Assembly (NCBI GenBank): GCA_964472315.1 | Contig: CAYYJS010000060.1 | Location: 1-18,543, forward strand | Length of the DNA stretch: 18,543 bases | Reading direction: 5' to 3' | Source of the DNA: CAYYJS01 sp964472315 | GTDB lineage: Bacteria > Verrucomicrobiota > Kiritimatiellia > UBA8416 | Part shown: piece by piece, positions 1 through 7,910 of the stretch | Numbering within the stretch: position 1 is the first letter of the stretch | Layout of the letters: each line of letters starts with the position of its first letter | Notes under the pieces: model-generated | The model's database searches: none | What the model saw: the letters and a program-made list of their open reading frames with translations, nothing else | Told to the model about the DNA's origin: nothing | Program-made: the position numbers and the translations under genes

Positions 1-155
1 CGGCTTCTACGGCCCCTCATGCAGGAGTATCTCGCATGAATCTTCAACACCGTTCCGCCACTTCCAGCGAACCGGTTACCGTAGGTGAAGAGAAGAGGGA
101 CGATGGTCACCCATCGAGTATGGAGGAAGGCAGAACACGCCCTCACACGCGTTAA
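1..155. other. Window edge, no gene recognised
   Basis: This is the sequence downstream of the small lipoprotein gene, which is read on the minus strand. I see no convincing open frame, tRNA or strong terminator. The only structure is a weak 6-bp hairpin (CGATGG / CCATCG) near 101-118 without a following T-run. The downstream end of the three-gene transcript is therefore not defined within the window. Confidence 0.5.
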
Positions 156-650
156 CTAGCGCCCTCCGGTTTCTGACTCGTGGGTCTCCTCTGCAATGCG
201 TTTGAGACTGTCAAGACACACAGGGGGTTGTGGAAGAATGAAATACTGGCGATCGAGACTGAACGCGAGCTTCCGACCGCCTTCGATACAATACGCAGCG
301 ACAGTCACAGGATGCCGATTCTCAGGATGGAAGACAAAGACCCAATCGACCTTCCATCGCATCGGATTTTTGACTGGATTCCCCTTGCACAGAGCATCGA
401 CAAGCTCTTGGGCTATTGTCGTTGGGACATCGAAGGTAATCCTGTCAACTGCGACATGGTCGCAGTACGTTGCTTTGACCGGAAATGCACGTGACGACTG
501 TAGCACTGCCTCGACCTTCCTGCTCGCCATCGCGGATTCCCTCGTCCACTTGGCGTCGCCGCACCCAGCGAGGACAAGCATGGAGCACAGCACAAGTTCG
601 GCGGCTAGGCTGCGGGCGGTGAGCGAATGAGGCTGATGACTTGCGGGCAT
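156..650 (-). CDS. Small lipoprotein, candidate immunity protein for the RHS toxin
   Basis: This encodes a 164-residue protein. The N-terminus is a lipoprotein signal peptide: an arginine in the n-region, a hydrophobic stretch at about residues 14-28, and the lipobox L-V-L-A-G-C with the lipid-accepting Cys at 30. Residue 31 is Gly, so there is no aspartate-type inner-membrane retention signal. The mature part (about 135 residues) is a small alpha/beta-looking domain with four further cysteines; I do not recognise a family. The start ATG at 650 was chosen because it places the signal peptide at the N-terminus; the frame stays open further upstream, but that part only shadows the RHS gene. It begins 10 bases after the RHS stop, with only a weak GAGTG-type ribosome site, so translational coupling is likely. 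By position and size it fits an immunity gene following a polymorphic toxin. That role is inferred from context, not from homology. Confidence 0.72.
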   Translation of the reverse strand: MPASHQPHSLTARSLAAELVLCSMLVLAGCGDAKWTRESAMASRKVEAVLQSSRAFPVKATYCDHVAVDRITFDVPTTIAQELVDALCKGNPVKNPMRWKVDWVFVFHPENRHPVTVAAYCIEGGRKLAFSLDRQYFILPQPPVCLDSLKRIAEETHESETGGR

Positions 651-660
651 ATCTGGCCAC

Positions 661-3600
661 TCACTCGCACTTCTCTGGAGTGAATTCCTGCCAGCCCTTG
701 GACACGTGCTCACTGAAGAGGCCTGCAATCCAGTGGCCAGCGTTAACCATCGCTCTCGCAGTCCACCACGCTTCGACCCGTGGACGGACATTGTGCCCCG
801 GCGCGACGACATTCACATTGAGAGAGTTTGCCATGGCTTGGATAGTTGCACGCTCTTTCGCTGTTTCAGCAGACTGGCAGGCAAAGAAGTAGATCGTAGC
901 TTCCGGGGCCATGACATTGCCAAGACGGAGCCGCTGTGAGGCACTCAATGAATCCCAGCTGAAGCCTGTTTCGCCATGTCCGAAGGCCACACCAGCGCTG
1001 AAACCGTGTCCGACCATGTTGAGACGGGTAATCTTACTGCCAGTTGCCGCAATGGTGCTCTCAAGCAAGCTGATTGCAGCATCCGCTGACCCCACATCTG
1101 TGTGTACGTGGTGAAAGAACAGAGCTGTATACGCCCTCGCCACTTTCCCTGGTGCCGGATCACTGTCTAGGACTAGAGTTGTCGAAGACAGCCCGTACGG
1201 ATCTCTGCAGTTCACTGGATTATTACCGCAGAACACATACTGGTTGAGCCCCCCGCTGATGCCGATGGGGTCTTTGGAGAGCCAGCGCCCTGTGACGGGG
1301 TCGTACCAGCGGGCGCGGAAGTAGTATAGGCCGGTCGTCCACGAATACTCGCGGCCTTGCCAGAGGTAGCGGTTGCCGATGGCAGATGCTTCGAGGGGTG
1401 TTCCGTTGCCGTCATAGACGCCAAGGACTCTGCCCCAGGCGTCGTAGCGGTACGATTCGACGATCTGGCCGGCACTGTCGGCAAGTGCGTGGACGCTCCC
1501 GAGGTGGTCCGTGAGGCAGTAGTAGGTGTTCGTCGACTCTTCACCATACACCGTGAAGGCGAGGAGGTTGTCGATGCCCGGACCCCACATGTAGGACTTG
1601 CGCGGATGGCCGTCCGGGTCGACTTCCGCCACGACGTGGGCGCCGTCCCATACGCACCAGTTTGTCGCGCCACCGCTCACGGTGCAGGCACGCCGCCCCA
1701 GGGCGTCGTACGCATACGTCTCGGCGACGGCGCCGTTTGTTTCGGCCGCGGTGAGCCGGTATTCGCCGTTCCAAACTAAGCGCAGCGTCGAGGTCACACC
1801 CACGCCCGAGCAGGCGACATTGGTCAGGCAGCCGGCGAGGTTGTAACTGTACGTCGCATTCGTCACAACCCGCACCGTAAGCGTGTTCGTTGCATAGCCG
1901 ACACTGCCTGCCGCATCGCCAATGGCCGCCACCACGTTCTGCACGCCGGCCGCGACAGGAACACCGTACGCGATGAAGTTCGTGCCCTCGACGCGTGGTA
2001 TCCGCGCCACGATGTTGCTGACCCAGAGCGCGCCTAGGGAGGAATTGGTGCCGATCGCTTCGTCCGCGTGGCCCGCAACGTCAATCCGCGCCCACGCCTC
2101 TCGTCCCAGAAATGTCGCCGTCCAACCCATGAGCCGATTGTACTGGTTGGTGCAGGCGACCGCAAGGCCATCCGAAGTCCGACTCAGCCGGTTCCCCGCC
2201 AGGTCGTATGCGTTCGTCACCGCATCGATGACCTCGCCGGTACGAGTGTCGCGGCGGGTTACTCCCATCAACCGATCCAGATCGTCGTAGACATACGTCA
2301 GATCCTCGCCGGTGGCCATGCGGCAATCCGTGACCATGCCAACGGCGTTGTAGTCATAGGCGAAGCTGTGCAGGACAGCACCTGTCGCCTGCCACACGAT
2401 GTTGGTGACGCGATCCATTACGTCATACTGGAACGTCGCGGACAGGGCGGTGTTGGAGAAGCACAGTGTCGCGGCCAGTCCGTTGTTGGTGTTGTACGTG
2501 TAGCCGCAGGCGGCCAGCGGGCCATCGATGGCGGTCAGGCGTTCCGCCGCGTCGTAGTTGTAGGCAAGCGTTCCGCTTACGCACGTCATAGACGCACAGT
2601 TTCCTGCCGGAAGGTAACTGTACGAAACGGTCCCTGATGGCGACGCACACTCCTGCGCGATCAATCGATTGGCGGCGTCATATGTGTTCGAGATCGTTCC
2701 GACTGCATTACTGGCGATCGATAGCAGCCCGTTTCGCAAATACGAGAACGCAGACGCCGTGCCGGGAAAGTCCATGCGGCGCAGAAGTCCGTCGGTGTTA
2801 TAGAGGTACCCCACATCGGTCTGATCGAATCGACGAATACCGCATATGTACGCCTCGACCCCGCGGGTAATACTCATCACCTGCCCCTCCAGATTTGTCA
2901 CCGATATCGGCCGGTCCTGCAAATCCAGCGCGTACGCTTCCACAACTCGTCCCAGTTCGTCACGAACACTTAACTCGTTCATCTGGGGATCGTATGTGAC
3001 GCTGTTCGTCACCCACCCATCCGCCGTCTGACGCAAGGTGCCGAGAGGTCTGCCTGTGACTGCGTACGTGAACCGATTCGTTCGCCCCGCCGTGTCCACG
3101 ATCTCCACCACACTCCCCTGCGCATCGTAGGCCAATTGCGCGGTGCATCCATCGGCGAACGTGATGTTTGTCACCTGACCAAGTGCATCCCGTGCCAAAC
3201 AAGTTGCCTGCTCGCGCGTACCGCCGTATATGCCGGAGACGCGTCCCAGCGAGTCAAGTTCCCAAGCCGTTGCGACTCCGGCTTGGGGAACGGCCGATGT
3301 GAGGCCGCCGTACTGATCGTATTCGTATCGGACCCAGTGCCCATTAGCGTTGGTGACCGCGGTCAACAGGCCGTTGGACGCGTAACCATAGGTGGTCGTG
3401 AAGACAGCACCCGTTTCACCGTAAACCCGCGCATTGCAGACCAAGTCGTTCGTATAGCTGAACTCCACCCGTGCGCCCTCGGGATCCACGATCGCGGTGA
3501 TGACTTGCACATTGGTATCCCACGTGAACAACCACTCGTTTGTCGGCGCCATGCCATATCCGAATGCCGCATTCGTGATATTGTGGCATCCATCGCGGCC

Positions 3601-5055
3601 ATACGCCCAGAAGAGAGCGCCAGTGGCGGAGTGATCTTCCATTGTTGCGCCGACGACATAGCCCAGGTTGTCACGCTCCAAATGCAGATGCTCGTTTGTT
3701 CCTGTTGGACCATAGATGTCTTCGATCTCATCCGTGTGGCTGAATCGGTATCTGTAGGTTTGATTTGTGTCCCCGCGTTCGTATGTTACGACCGTTTCAA
3801 GGTCATTGCTTGCACCGTAGTCAACGGCGTGCTTGTAGTACAGTTGGTCCAATGCCATCCCGATGCCAAGCCCCGTTGCCTGCCCGATGCTGTTGGTCTC
3901 GTAGACGTACGAAAAGGACTCACCCGCTGCGTTCACGACTTGCGTGATGCTGTGATACGGTGAATTCGCGTGCGCGGCATAGCGGTACGTCGTGACGGCC
4001 GTTGCGTCGCCCGCGACCCGCGTGGCGTTTGTCAGATCACCTTCCGCACTATAGGCAAACTCAACGCCCAGTCCGGCATCCACTGCCACCCATGCCAGAT
4101 GACCCTCTGTATATGTCAGATCGAGCGCCCGCCCGTTGCTGTGTTCGATGCGGACAGGCCGTTCATTGGGATACGCGTTCGTGTAGCTCAGCGCGATCCC
4201 GTTACCGTTCATGTCCATGAGTGCCCGACAGGTACCGTTCGAGTCGAAATCCAGAGTCGCACACTCGGGAGAGATGGCACAGTAACCACCATTCGACAAC
4301 GCCTGCAGTTGCCACAGTTCGCTAAAGGGTGATGCGAATCCATCGGAACCGTCGCTGAGGAACCATAGATCCTCATGATTCCCCCGGTGCAACACCTGGT
4401 AGCTGTTGGTCTCCCCGTACTCGATCACGTTTGTGGCAGTCAGGCGAATGTCGAAGGAGTGCGTCCATCCGGCGCCCAGCGCGCCGGCATGGTGCGACTG
4501 ACTATTGTAATGCCGCGCGAAGTGAAGCGGCATGCCGGGACACCAGATGCTGACGTCTGTCTGACTGAATGTTACGGCACCATTGATCACATTGATTGGC
4601 TCCCTGGTCTTCGCGTACTCCTTGCACGGGTCGTACGATCGCCTGAATGGACTGCTCCCGCCACCATAGCAGAACCCGTACTCCGAGTAGTAGATGCTGT
4701 GCCAGGCACCGGCAGGGCTGTCCGCCGTTCCTCCCTGATGTGCTGGACCGCCCAAAAAAAGGTTTTCATAGACCCACGGACCAAACGGCGGGCCTGCTGG
4801 ATGTAGTACGTACATGGGAGACTCGATGCAATCCCACAAGTCGCCAACGCCGCGATAAACGAAGTGCAGCGTCCACGTGTAGTCTGGAAAGTCGGGGTGT
4901 GTGGATGGAGTGGTCATCACCACCGTGAACACGGAATCGGGTGGCGGCAACGCCAAGGAAACGACAGGGACCGTGACGGCTACAGAGAATGCCAGCGGCA
5001 GAAGCCGCAGATTCAGGACACCCAAAAAACCCACAAGGGGTTGTTTGTTCTTCAC
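661..5055 (-). CDS. Secreted RHS/YD-repeat protein with caspase-like C-terminal tip (putative polymorphic toxin)
   Basis: This encodes 1464 residues. A Sec-type signal peptide covers about 1-36. A DUF6531-like entry domain (NVINGAVTFSQTDVSI, then FARHYNS) lies near 155-230. YD/RHS repeats such as YDAANRL, YDDLDRL and YDALGRR run from about 540 to 960 and again from 1066 to 1230. The RHS core signature is at about 1230-1289 (YYFRARWYDPVTGRWLSKDP, NQYVFCGNNP, DPYGL). After DPYGL there is a 175-residue tip with strand-HG (His1350-Gly1351) and strand-Ala-Cys (Cys1393), the catalytic dyad pattern of clan CD peptidases (caspase, CHAT, C80 or DUF4347-like). RHS cores are known to form a shell that encloses a C-terminal toxin. 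The start is GTG at 5055, overlapping the upstream stop as GTGA, with AAAGGG about 10 bases ahead. A non-RHS insert of about 80 residues (985-1065) interrupts the repeats. No VgrG or type VI genes are in the window, so Sec export is the likely route. The RHS assignment is firm; the toxin role is inferred. Confidence 0.93.
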   Translation of the reverse strand: MKNKQPLVGFLGVLNLRLLPLAFSVAVTVPVVSLALPPPDSVFTVVMTTPSTHPDFPDYTWTLHFVYRGVGDLWDCIESPMYVLHPAGPPFGPWVYENLFLGGPAHQGGTADSPAGAWHSIYYSEYGFCYGGGSSPFRRSYDPCKEYAKTREPINVINGAVTFSQTDVSIWCPGMPLHFARHYNSQSHHAGALGAGWTHSFDIRLTATNVIEYGETNSYQVLHRGNHEDLWFLSDGSDGFASPFSELWQLQALSNGGYCAISPECATLDFDSNGTCRALMDMNGNGIALSYTNAYPNERPVRIEHSNGRALDLTYTEGHLAWVAVDAGLGVEFAYSAEGDLTNATRVAGDATAVTTYRYAAHANSPYHSITQVVNAAGESFSYVYETNSIGQATGLGIGMALDQLYYKHAVDYGASNDLETVVTYERGDTNQTYRYRFSHTDEIEDIYGPTGTNEHLHLERDNLGYVVGATMEDHSATGALFWAYGRDGCHNITNAAFGYGMAPTNEWLFTWDTNVQVITAIVDPEGARVEFSYTNDLVCNARVYGETGAVFTTTYGYASNGLLTAVTNANGHWVRYEYDQYGGLTSAVPQAGVATAWELDSLGRVSGIYGGTREQATCLARDALGQVTNITFADGCTAQLAYDAQGSVVEIVDTAGRTNRFTYAVTGRPLGTLRQTADGWVTNSVTYDPQMNELSVRDELGRVVEAYALDLQDRPISVTNLEGQVMSITRGVEAYICGIRRFDQTDVGYLYNTDGLLRRMDFPGTASAFSYLRNGLLSIASNAVGTISNTYDAANRLIAQECASPSGTVSYSYLPAGNCASMTCVSGTLAYNYDAAERLTAIDGPLAACGYTYNTNNGLAATLCFSNTALSATFQYDVMDRVTNIVWQATGAVLHSFAYDYNAVGMVTDCRMATGEDLTYVYDDLDRLMGVTRRDTRTGEVIDAVTNAYDLAGNRLSRTSDGLAVACTNQYNRLMGWTATFLGREAWARIDVAGHADEAIGTNSSLGALWVSNIVARIPRVEGTNFIAYGVPVAAGVQNVVAAIGDAAGSVGYATNTLTVRVVTNATYSYNLAGCLTNVACSGVGVTSTLRLVWNGEYRLTAAETNGAVAETYAYDALGRRACTVSGGATNWCVWDGAHVVAEVDPDGHPRKSYMWGPGIDNLLAFTVYGEESTNTYYCLTDHLGSVHALADSAGQIVESYRYDAWGRVLGVYDGNGTPLEASAIGNRYLWQGREYSWTTGLYYFRARWYDPVTGRWLSKDPIGISGGLNQYVFCGNNPVNCRDPYGLSSTTLVLDSDPAPGKVARAYTALFFHHVHTDVGSADAAISLLESTIAATGSKITRLNMVGHGFSAGVAFGHGETGFSWDSLSASQRLRLGNVMAPEATIYFFACQSAETAKERATIQAMANSLNVNVVAPGHNVRPRVEAWWTARAMVNAGHWIAGLFSEHVSKGWQEFTPEKCE

Positions 5056-7394
5056 GGTACCAGAACCCTTTCGCTGAAGTTAAGAGGCCAGGCGACGGTG
5101 ATTACTGGAGCCGGTGCCGCATCGGTAACGGTGGGGTCCGTGCCGGCCTGGTACTCTTCGCCATTCGTCGCGCCGTCGTCGTCGGGGTCGCCGTCGGCAT
5201 CGTCGTCGAGATCGGCGAGCATGACATACTCCCAGACATCGGGCAGCGTGTCGGCGTCGCCGTCCACGAGGACGGGCAGGTTGCGATCGGTGATGGAACC
5301 GTCGCCGAGCGAGGCATAGGCGTTGTTGCCCCAGGCGTATGCCGTGTGGCCGCCCGCCATGGCAATGCTGTGCTTCCATCCGCATCCGATCTGGCCGCCG
5401 GCAAGCGTGAACGGCACGTCTCCGGCGGGGGTCTTCACGGGAATCGGGACGGACGTGCCGGATGCGTAGTCCGGATCGCCAAGCTGCCCGTAGTCGTTCA
5501 TACCCCACGCGTAGAGCGTACCGTCTGAGCCAAGGGCGAGCGTGTGGCTCTCCCCCGCGGCAATTGCGACGATCCCGGAGAGCTGACCCGTGCCATTCGT
5601 TCCGACGACGTGGACGGGGGTTGTTCGATCGGTCGTGGTCCCGTCGCCGAGCTGGCGCGCCCAGTTCTGACCCCAGCTCCAAACGGTTCCGTCCGACGCG
5701 AGCGCGATGGTGAAGCGTTCGCACGCCGCAACCTGGGTAATGTTGCTCAGCAGTCCCGAACCGCCGGCGCCGACAACGTAATCCGGATAGGTACGGTTGT
5801 TGTAGGTGCCGTTTCCGAGTTCCCCTTTCGAGTTGTCGCCCCACGTCAGAACGCGGCTATCATAGGTAATCGCCGCCGAATGCCGTCCACCACCGGAGAT
5901 GTGGGTAACACCGGTGAGGTGGCCACTGCCGCCAATTCCGTGAACCCGCACCGGAAGCGTCCGGCTCGTCGTGCTCCCATCGCCAAGCTGGCTCTTGTCG
6001 TTCAGCCCCCACCCCCAGACTTTGCCGTCCTGCCCGAGCGCAAAGCTGTGGTACGGACCCGCCCCGATCGACGCGATCCCGGTCAGCGTGCCAGTCCCCG
6101 CGGCGTCCTTCACGGGGGCCGGCTTCTTCAGGTGCGTGGTGTTGCCCTGCCCTGTGGCCCCGTAGTCACTGCGCCCCCACGCGAGAACCGCGCCGTCGCT
6201 CTGCAACGCCAGCACGTGTCCGTGCCCCGCGGCAACGCCAAGGACGTTGCTCAACGGAACCGTGGCGGCGGTGTTGACCACCAACCGCAGCGTGTCCTCA
6301 TAGGTGGTTTGGGTGTTCAACCCCAAGCGCCCCTCCGGGTTCTTGCCGCAGACGGCAACCCGACCATCGGACAGGACGTAAACGCTGTGATCCGAACCGC
6401 CACCGCACGTGCCGGCGTCCAGGGGCGCCACGGATGACGCAGTCAGGGGATCGGTTCCGTTGACGATCTCCCAGTAGTCCGATGCCCCGTCGGCATCGGT
6501 GTCCTGCGTTGTCGGGGCGGTGTTCGATTCCAGCACCTCAAACCCATCCGCCAGCCCATCGGCATCCGTATCCTCCGCGCTATCGGACGTGCCCACCTGG
6601 GCCTCCTGTTCGCGATCCAGGCCATCGCCATCTTCGTCGACGTACAGGACGCCGCAATAGACGGACACCTCCCCGTATCCCCGGCGGAGTTGGATTCCCC
6701 AAGCGGCGGGCAGAGATGCGAAAGGCACACCGATCAGCGTATTGGTCAACATGTTGCCCCCTTCGGAAATGTTGCCGCACATGTTGGTTACGACCAGTTC
6801 ACCGTTCGTCCCGTACAGGTCGACGTAAAGGCTGGCGTTGGTGTGGTCGAAGTACGTCAGTTCCAGTACGGCATCGTTTGTCAGGATCGTCCGGTCCACA
6901 CTGACACAGAGGCGGCCAATATCGTTGGAGGCGCCCATGGCAACGTGCCAGGCCGTCGGCTCGTTTGTTGACCATTCGCCATTCATGCGGTGCGACTCAA
7001 ACCACCACGCCGGCCCCGTATAAGTGTGGTCGTCTCCCTGCGAGAACTTTGGATTTCCCCAATCGAGGTAGGCTCGGCTCACCGGTGTCGAATCGTACGC
7101 ATCGGAGAATCCGTCGCCGTCGGTATCCGCTTCAAACGGGTCGGTTGTCTGGCCGTATTCAGCGAGATTGCAGAGCGTATCGCTGTCGTTGTCGTATCCG
7201 GCGTCGGCAGGGTCGTCGGGATCGAGGCCGAAGAGCGCCTCGTACGTGTCGCTCATTCCATCAGAATCAGAATCCGTCTGCTGTGCCATCGCAAAGAGCC
7301 CCAGTAGAATCGTGGCCCCAAGCACCATCGTTACAGCAGTAAAACGCCGTGCTACACGCGACGCCGACCCACCGCCTGCTACATGTTCCCTCAT
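5052..7394 (-). CDS. Secreted RCC1-repeat beta-propeller protein with Asp-rich calcium-binding-like repeats
   Basis: This encodes 780 residues. The signal peptide is at 1-38 (basic n-region, hydrophobic 18-36, probable cleavage after AMA). Aspartate-rich, thrombospondin-type-3-like motifs (DSDSDGMSD, DTDGDGFSD) lie at about 41-106 and recur at 253-315 and 712-755; such motifs usually bind calcium. Between them, about 110-250 has no recognised domain. Residues 325-712 contain roughly seven RCC1 repeats with the typical G-x-V-x-x-W-G-x-N-x-x-G-Q-L-G-D pattern (for example VWGWGLNDKSQLGDGS, LYAWGMNDYGQLGDPD), expected to form a seven-bladed propeller. RCC1 propellers in secreted bacterial proteins are generally taken as binding or display modules. 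The gene heads the three-gene unit, and its stop overlaps the RHS start by four bases, so the two are probably made together. The start ATG at 7394 follows GAGGGTGGC. Partner, substrate and surface anchoring are unknown. Confidence 0.9.
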   Translation of the reverse strand: MREHVAGGGSASRVARRFTAVTMVLGATILLGLFAMAQQTDSDSDGMSDTYEALFGLDPDDPADAGYDNDSDTLCNLAEYGQTTDPFEADTDGDGFSDAYDSTPVSRAYLDWGNPKFSQGDDHTYTGPAWWFESHRMNGEWSTNEPTAWHVAMGASNDIGRLCVSVDRTILTNDAVLELTYFDHTNASLYVDLYGTNGELVVTNMCGNISEGGNMLTNTLIGVPFASLPAAWGIQLRRGYGEVSVYCGVLYVDEDGDGLDREQEAQVGTSDSAEDTDADGLADGFEVLESNTAPTTQDTDADGASDYWEIVNGTDPLTASSVAPLDAGTCGGGSDHSVYVLSDGRVAVCGKNPEGRLGLNTQTTYEDTLRLVVNTAATVPLSNVLGVAAGHGHVLALQSDGAVLAWGRSDYGATGQGNTTHLKKPAPVKDAAGTGTLTGIASIGAGPYHSFALGQDGKVWGWGLNDKSQLGDGSTTSRTLPVRVHGIGGSGHLTGVTHISGGGRHSAAITYDSRVLTWGDNSKGELGNGTYNNRTYPDYVVGAGGSGLLSNITQVAACERFTIALASDGTVWSWGQNWARQLGDGTTTDRTTPVHVVGTNGTGQLSGIVAIAAGESHTLALGSDGTLYAWGMNDYGQLGDPDYASGTSVPIPVKTPAGDVPFTLAGGQIGCGWKHSIAMAGGHTAYAWGNNAYASLGDGSITDRNLPVLVDGDADTLPDVWEYVMLADLDDDADGDPDDDGATNGEEYQAGTDPTVTDAAPAPVITVAWPLNFSERVLVP

Positions 7395-7538
7395 GCCACC
7401 CTCATCCTTGCATATCCCCCTTGAGTGTCATTCCCGACAATCGCCGCCCCATGGGTTCGGTCTCCCCGCCGTTGTTCCCGTCATCGTTTCCGCCGTCGCA
7501 CCGGCGTCTGCATTTAGACGAACGCCACATTGCATAAT

Positions 7539-7565
7539 GCTTGCAACCGGCGCAAGCGTTTTTTT
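7539..7565 (+). terminator. Terminator-like hairpin with T-run, plus strand
   Basis: GCTTGC (7539-7544) pairs with GCAAGC (7552-7557) around a 7-base loop, followed by G and seven T residues. The form is that of a Rho-independent terminator reading rightward, but no plus-strand gene lies upstream. If active, it would stop antisense transcription. Read on the minus strand, the same bases give an A-tract followed by a hairpin, which could belong to the promoter region of the RCC1 gene. Confidence 0.35.
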
Positions 7566-7636
7566 CGCGCGGCGCACGATTTCTCGATTGGCCGTCGTGG
7601 GGACTTCCGGGAGATGCCGCCGACAAATGACACCAC

Positions 7637-7650
7637 TGACCAATGATCAA
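7637..7650. repeat. Tandem heptamer pair TGACCAA-TGATCAA
   Basis: Two adjacent heptamers of the form TGNYCAA. The same form recurs at 7763-7776 in the same intergenic region, which suggests a short dispersed tandem repeat. The function is unknown. Confidence 0.4.
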
Positions 7651-7762
7651 GCGGCGACGAGAGCGGACCACGATCAGGACATTCCTTGTTGGCTATTGGG
7701 TGTTCATGTCCGCCGGCGACAGCGGGCGCACAGCGCCACGCTGTACTGACAGTGTCATCTCT

Positions 7763-7776
7763 TGTCCAATGTCCAA
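7763..7776. repeat. Tandem heptamer pair TGTCCAA x2
   Basis: Two exact copies of TGTCCAA, followed by a partial third unit (TGATTA). This is related in sequence and phase to the pair at 7637-7650. It is non-coding and its role is unknown. Confidence 0.45.
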
Positions 7777-7802
7777 TGATTATTCCTGCGCGTAGCTCCG
7801 GG

Positions 7803-7825
7803 GGCACGTTTCGGAGAAACGTGCC
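7803..7825. repeat. Perfect 10-bp hairpin
   Basis: GGCACGTTTC pairs perfectly with GAAACGTGCC around a GGA loop. No T-run follows on either strand, so it is not a classical terminator. It is the outermost of three hairpins between gltD and the RCC1 gene and may belong to a composite intergenic repeat or serve as a 3'-end stabilising structure for gltBD mRNA. Confidence 0.6.
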
Positions 7826-7835
7826 TACTCCCAGT

Positions 7836-7860
7836 ACGCCCGGATCTCCGAGACGGGCGT
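7836..7860. repeat. Imperfect hairpin ACGCCCG/CGGGCGT
   Basis: A 7-bp outer stem with an inner TCT/AGA stem and a 2-base bulge. It lies 10 bases from the hairpin at 7803-7825. Together with 7883-7904 it makes a run of three stem-loops at the 3' end of gltBD. Confidence 0.5.
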
Positions 7861-7882
7861 CCCCGCTCCCCCGTTCGCAGGT

Positions 7883-7904
7883 CACGCTTCAGCGTTTCAG
7901 CGTG
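7883..7904. repeat. Hairpin CACGCT/AGCGTG just past the gltD stop
   Basis: CACGCT and AGCGTG pair around a 10-base loop. It begins seven bases beyond the gltD stop codon on the minus strand. There is no T-run, so it may protect the mRNA 3' end or be part of a repeat element rather than terminate transcription alone. Confidence 0.45.
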
Positions 7905-7910
7905 TCGCCG

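Larger units (their letters stand above)
7395..7910. other. 516-base intergenic region between the RCC1 gene and gltD
   Basis: No protein-coding gene is supported here; the short frames have no recognisable content. It should contain the promoter of the RCC1-RHS unit and the 3' end of the gltBD transcript. I could not settle on a convincing -35/-10 pair for the RCC1 gene. Structures present are a small hairpin CGTCT/AGACG (7505-7520), an inverted repeat TTGCA-N7-TGCAA (7530-7546), a stem-loop with T-run on the plus strand (7539-7565), two tandem heptamer pairs (7637-7650 and 7763-7776), and three hairpins at 7803-7904. Confidence 0.6.

Noticed and set aside
651..812. 54-codon upstream extension of the lipoprotein gene
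   Set aside because: It would bury the lipoprotein signal peptide inside the protein and lies wholly within the RHS coding region.
5040..5070. Possible frameshift joining the RCC1 and RHS genes into one protein
   Set aside because: The RHS product has its own signal peptide, a GTG start and an upstream AAAGGG, so two coupled genes explain the sequence better.
7514..7885. Minus-strand open frame of 123 codons between gltD and the RCC1 gene
   Set aside because: It runs through two perfect hairpin arms and tandem heptamers, so the apparent protein is translated repeat DNA.
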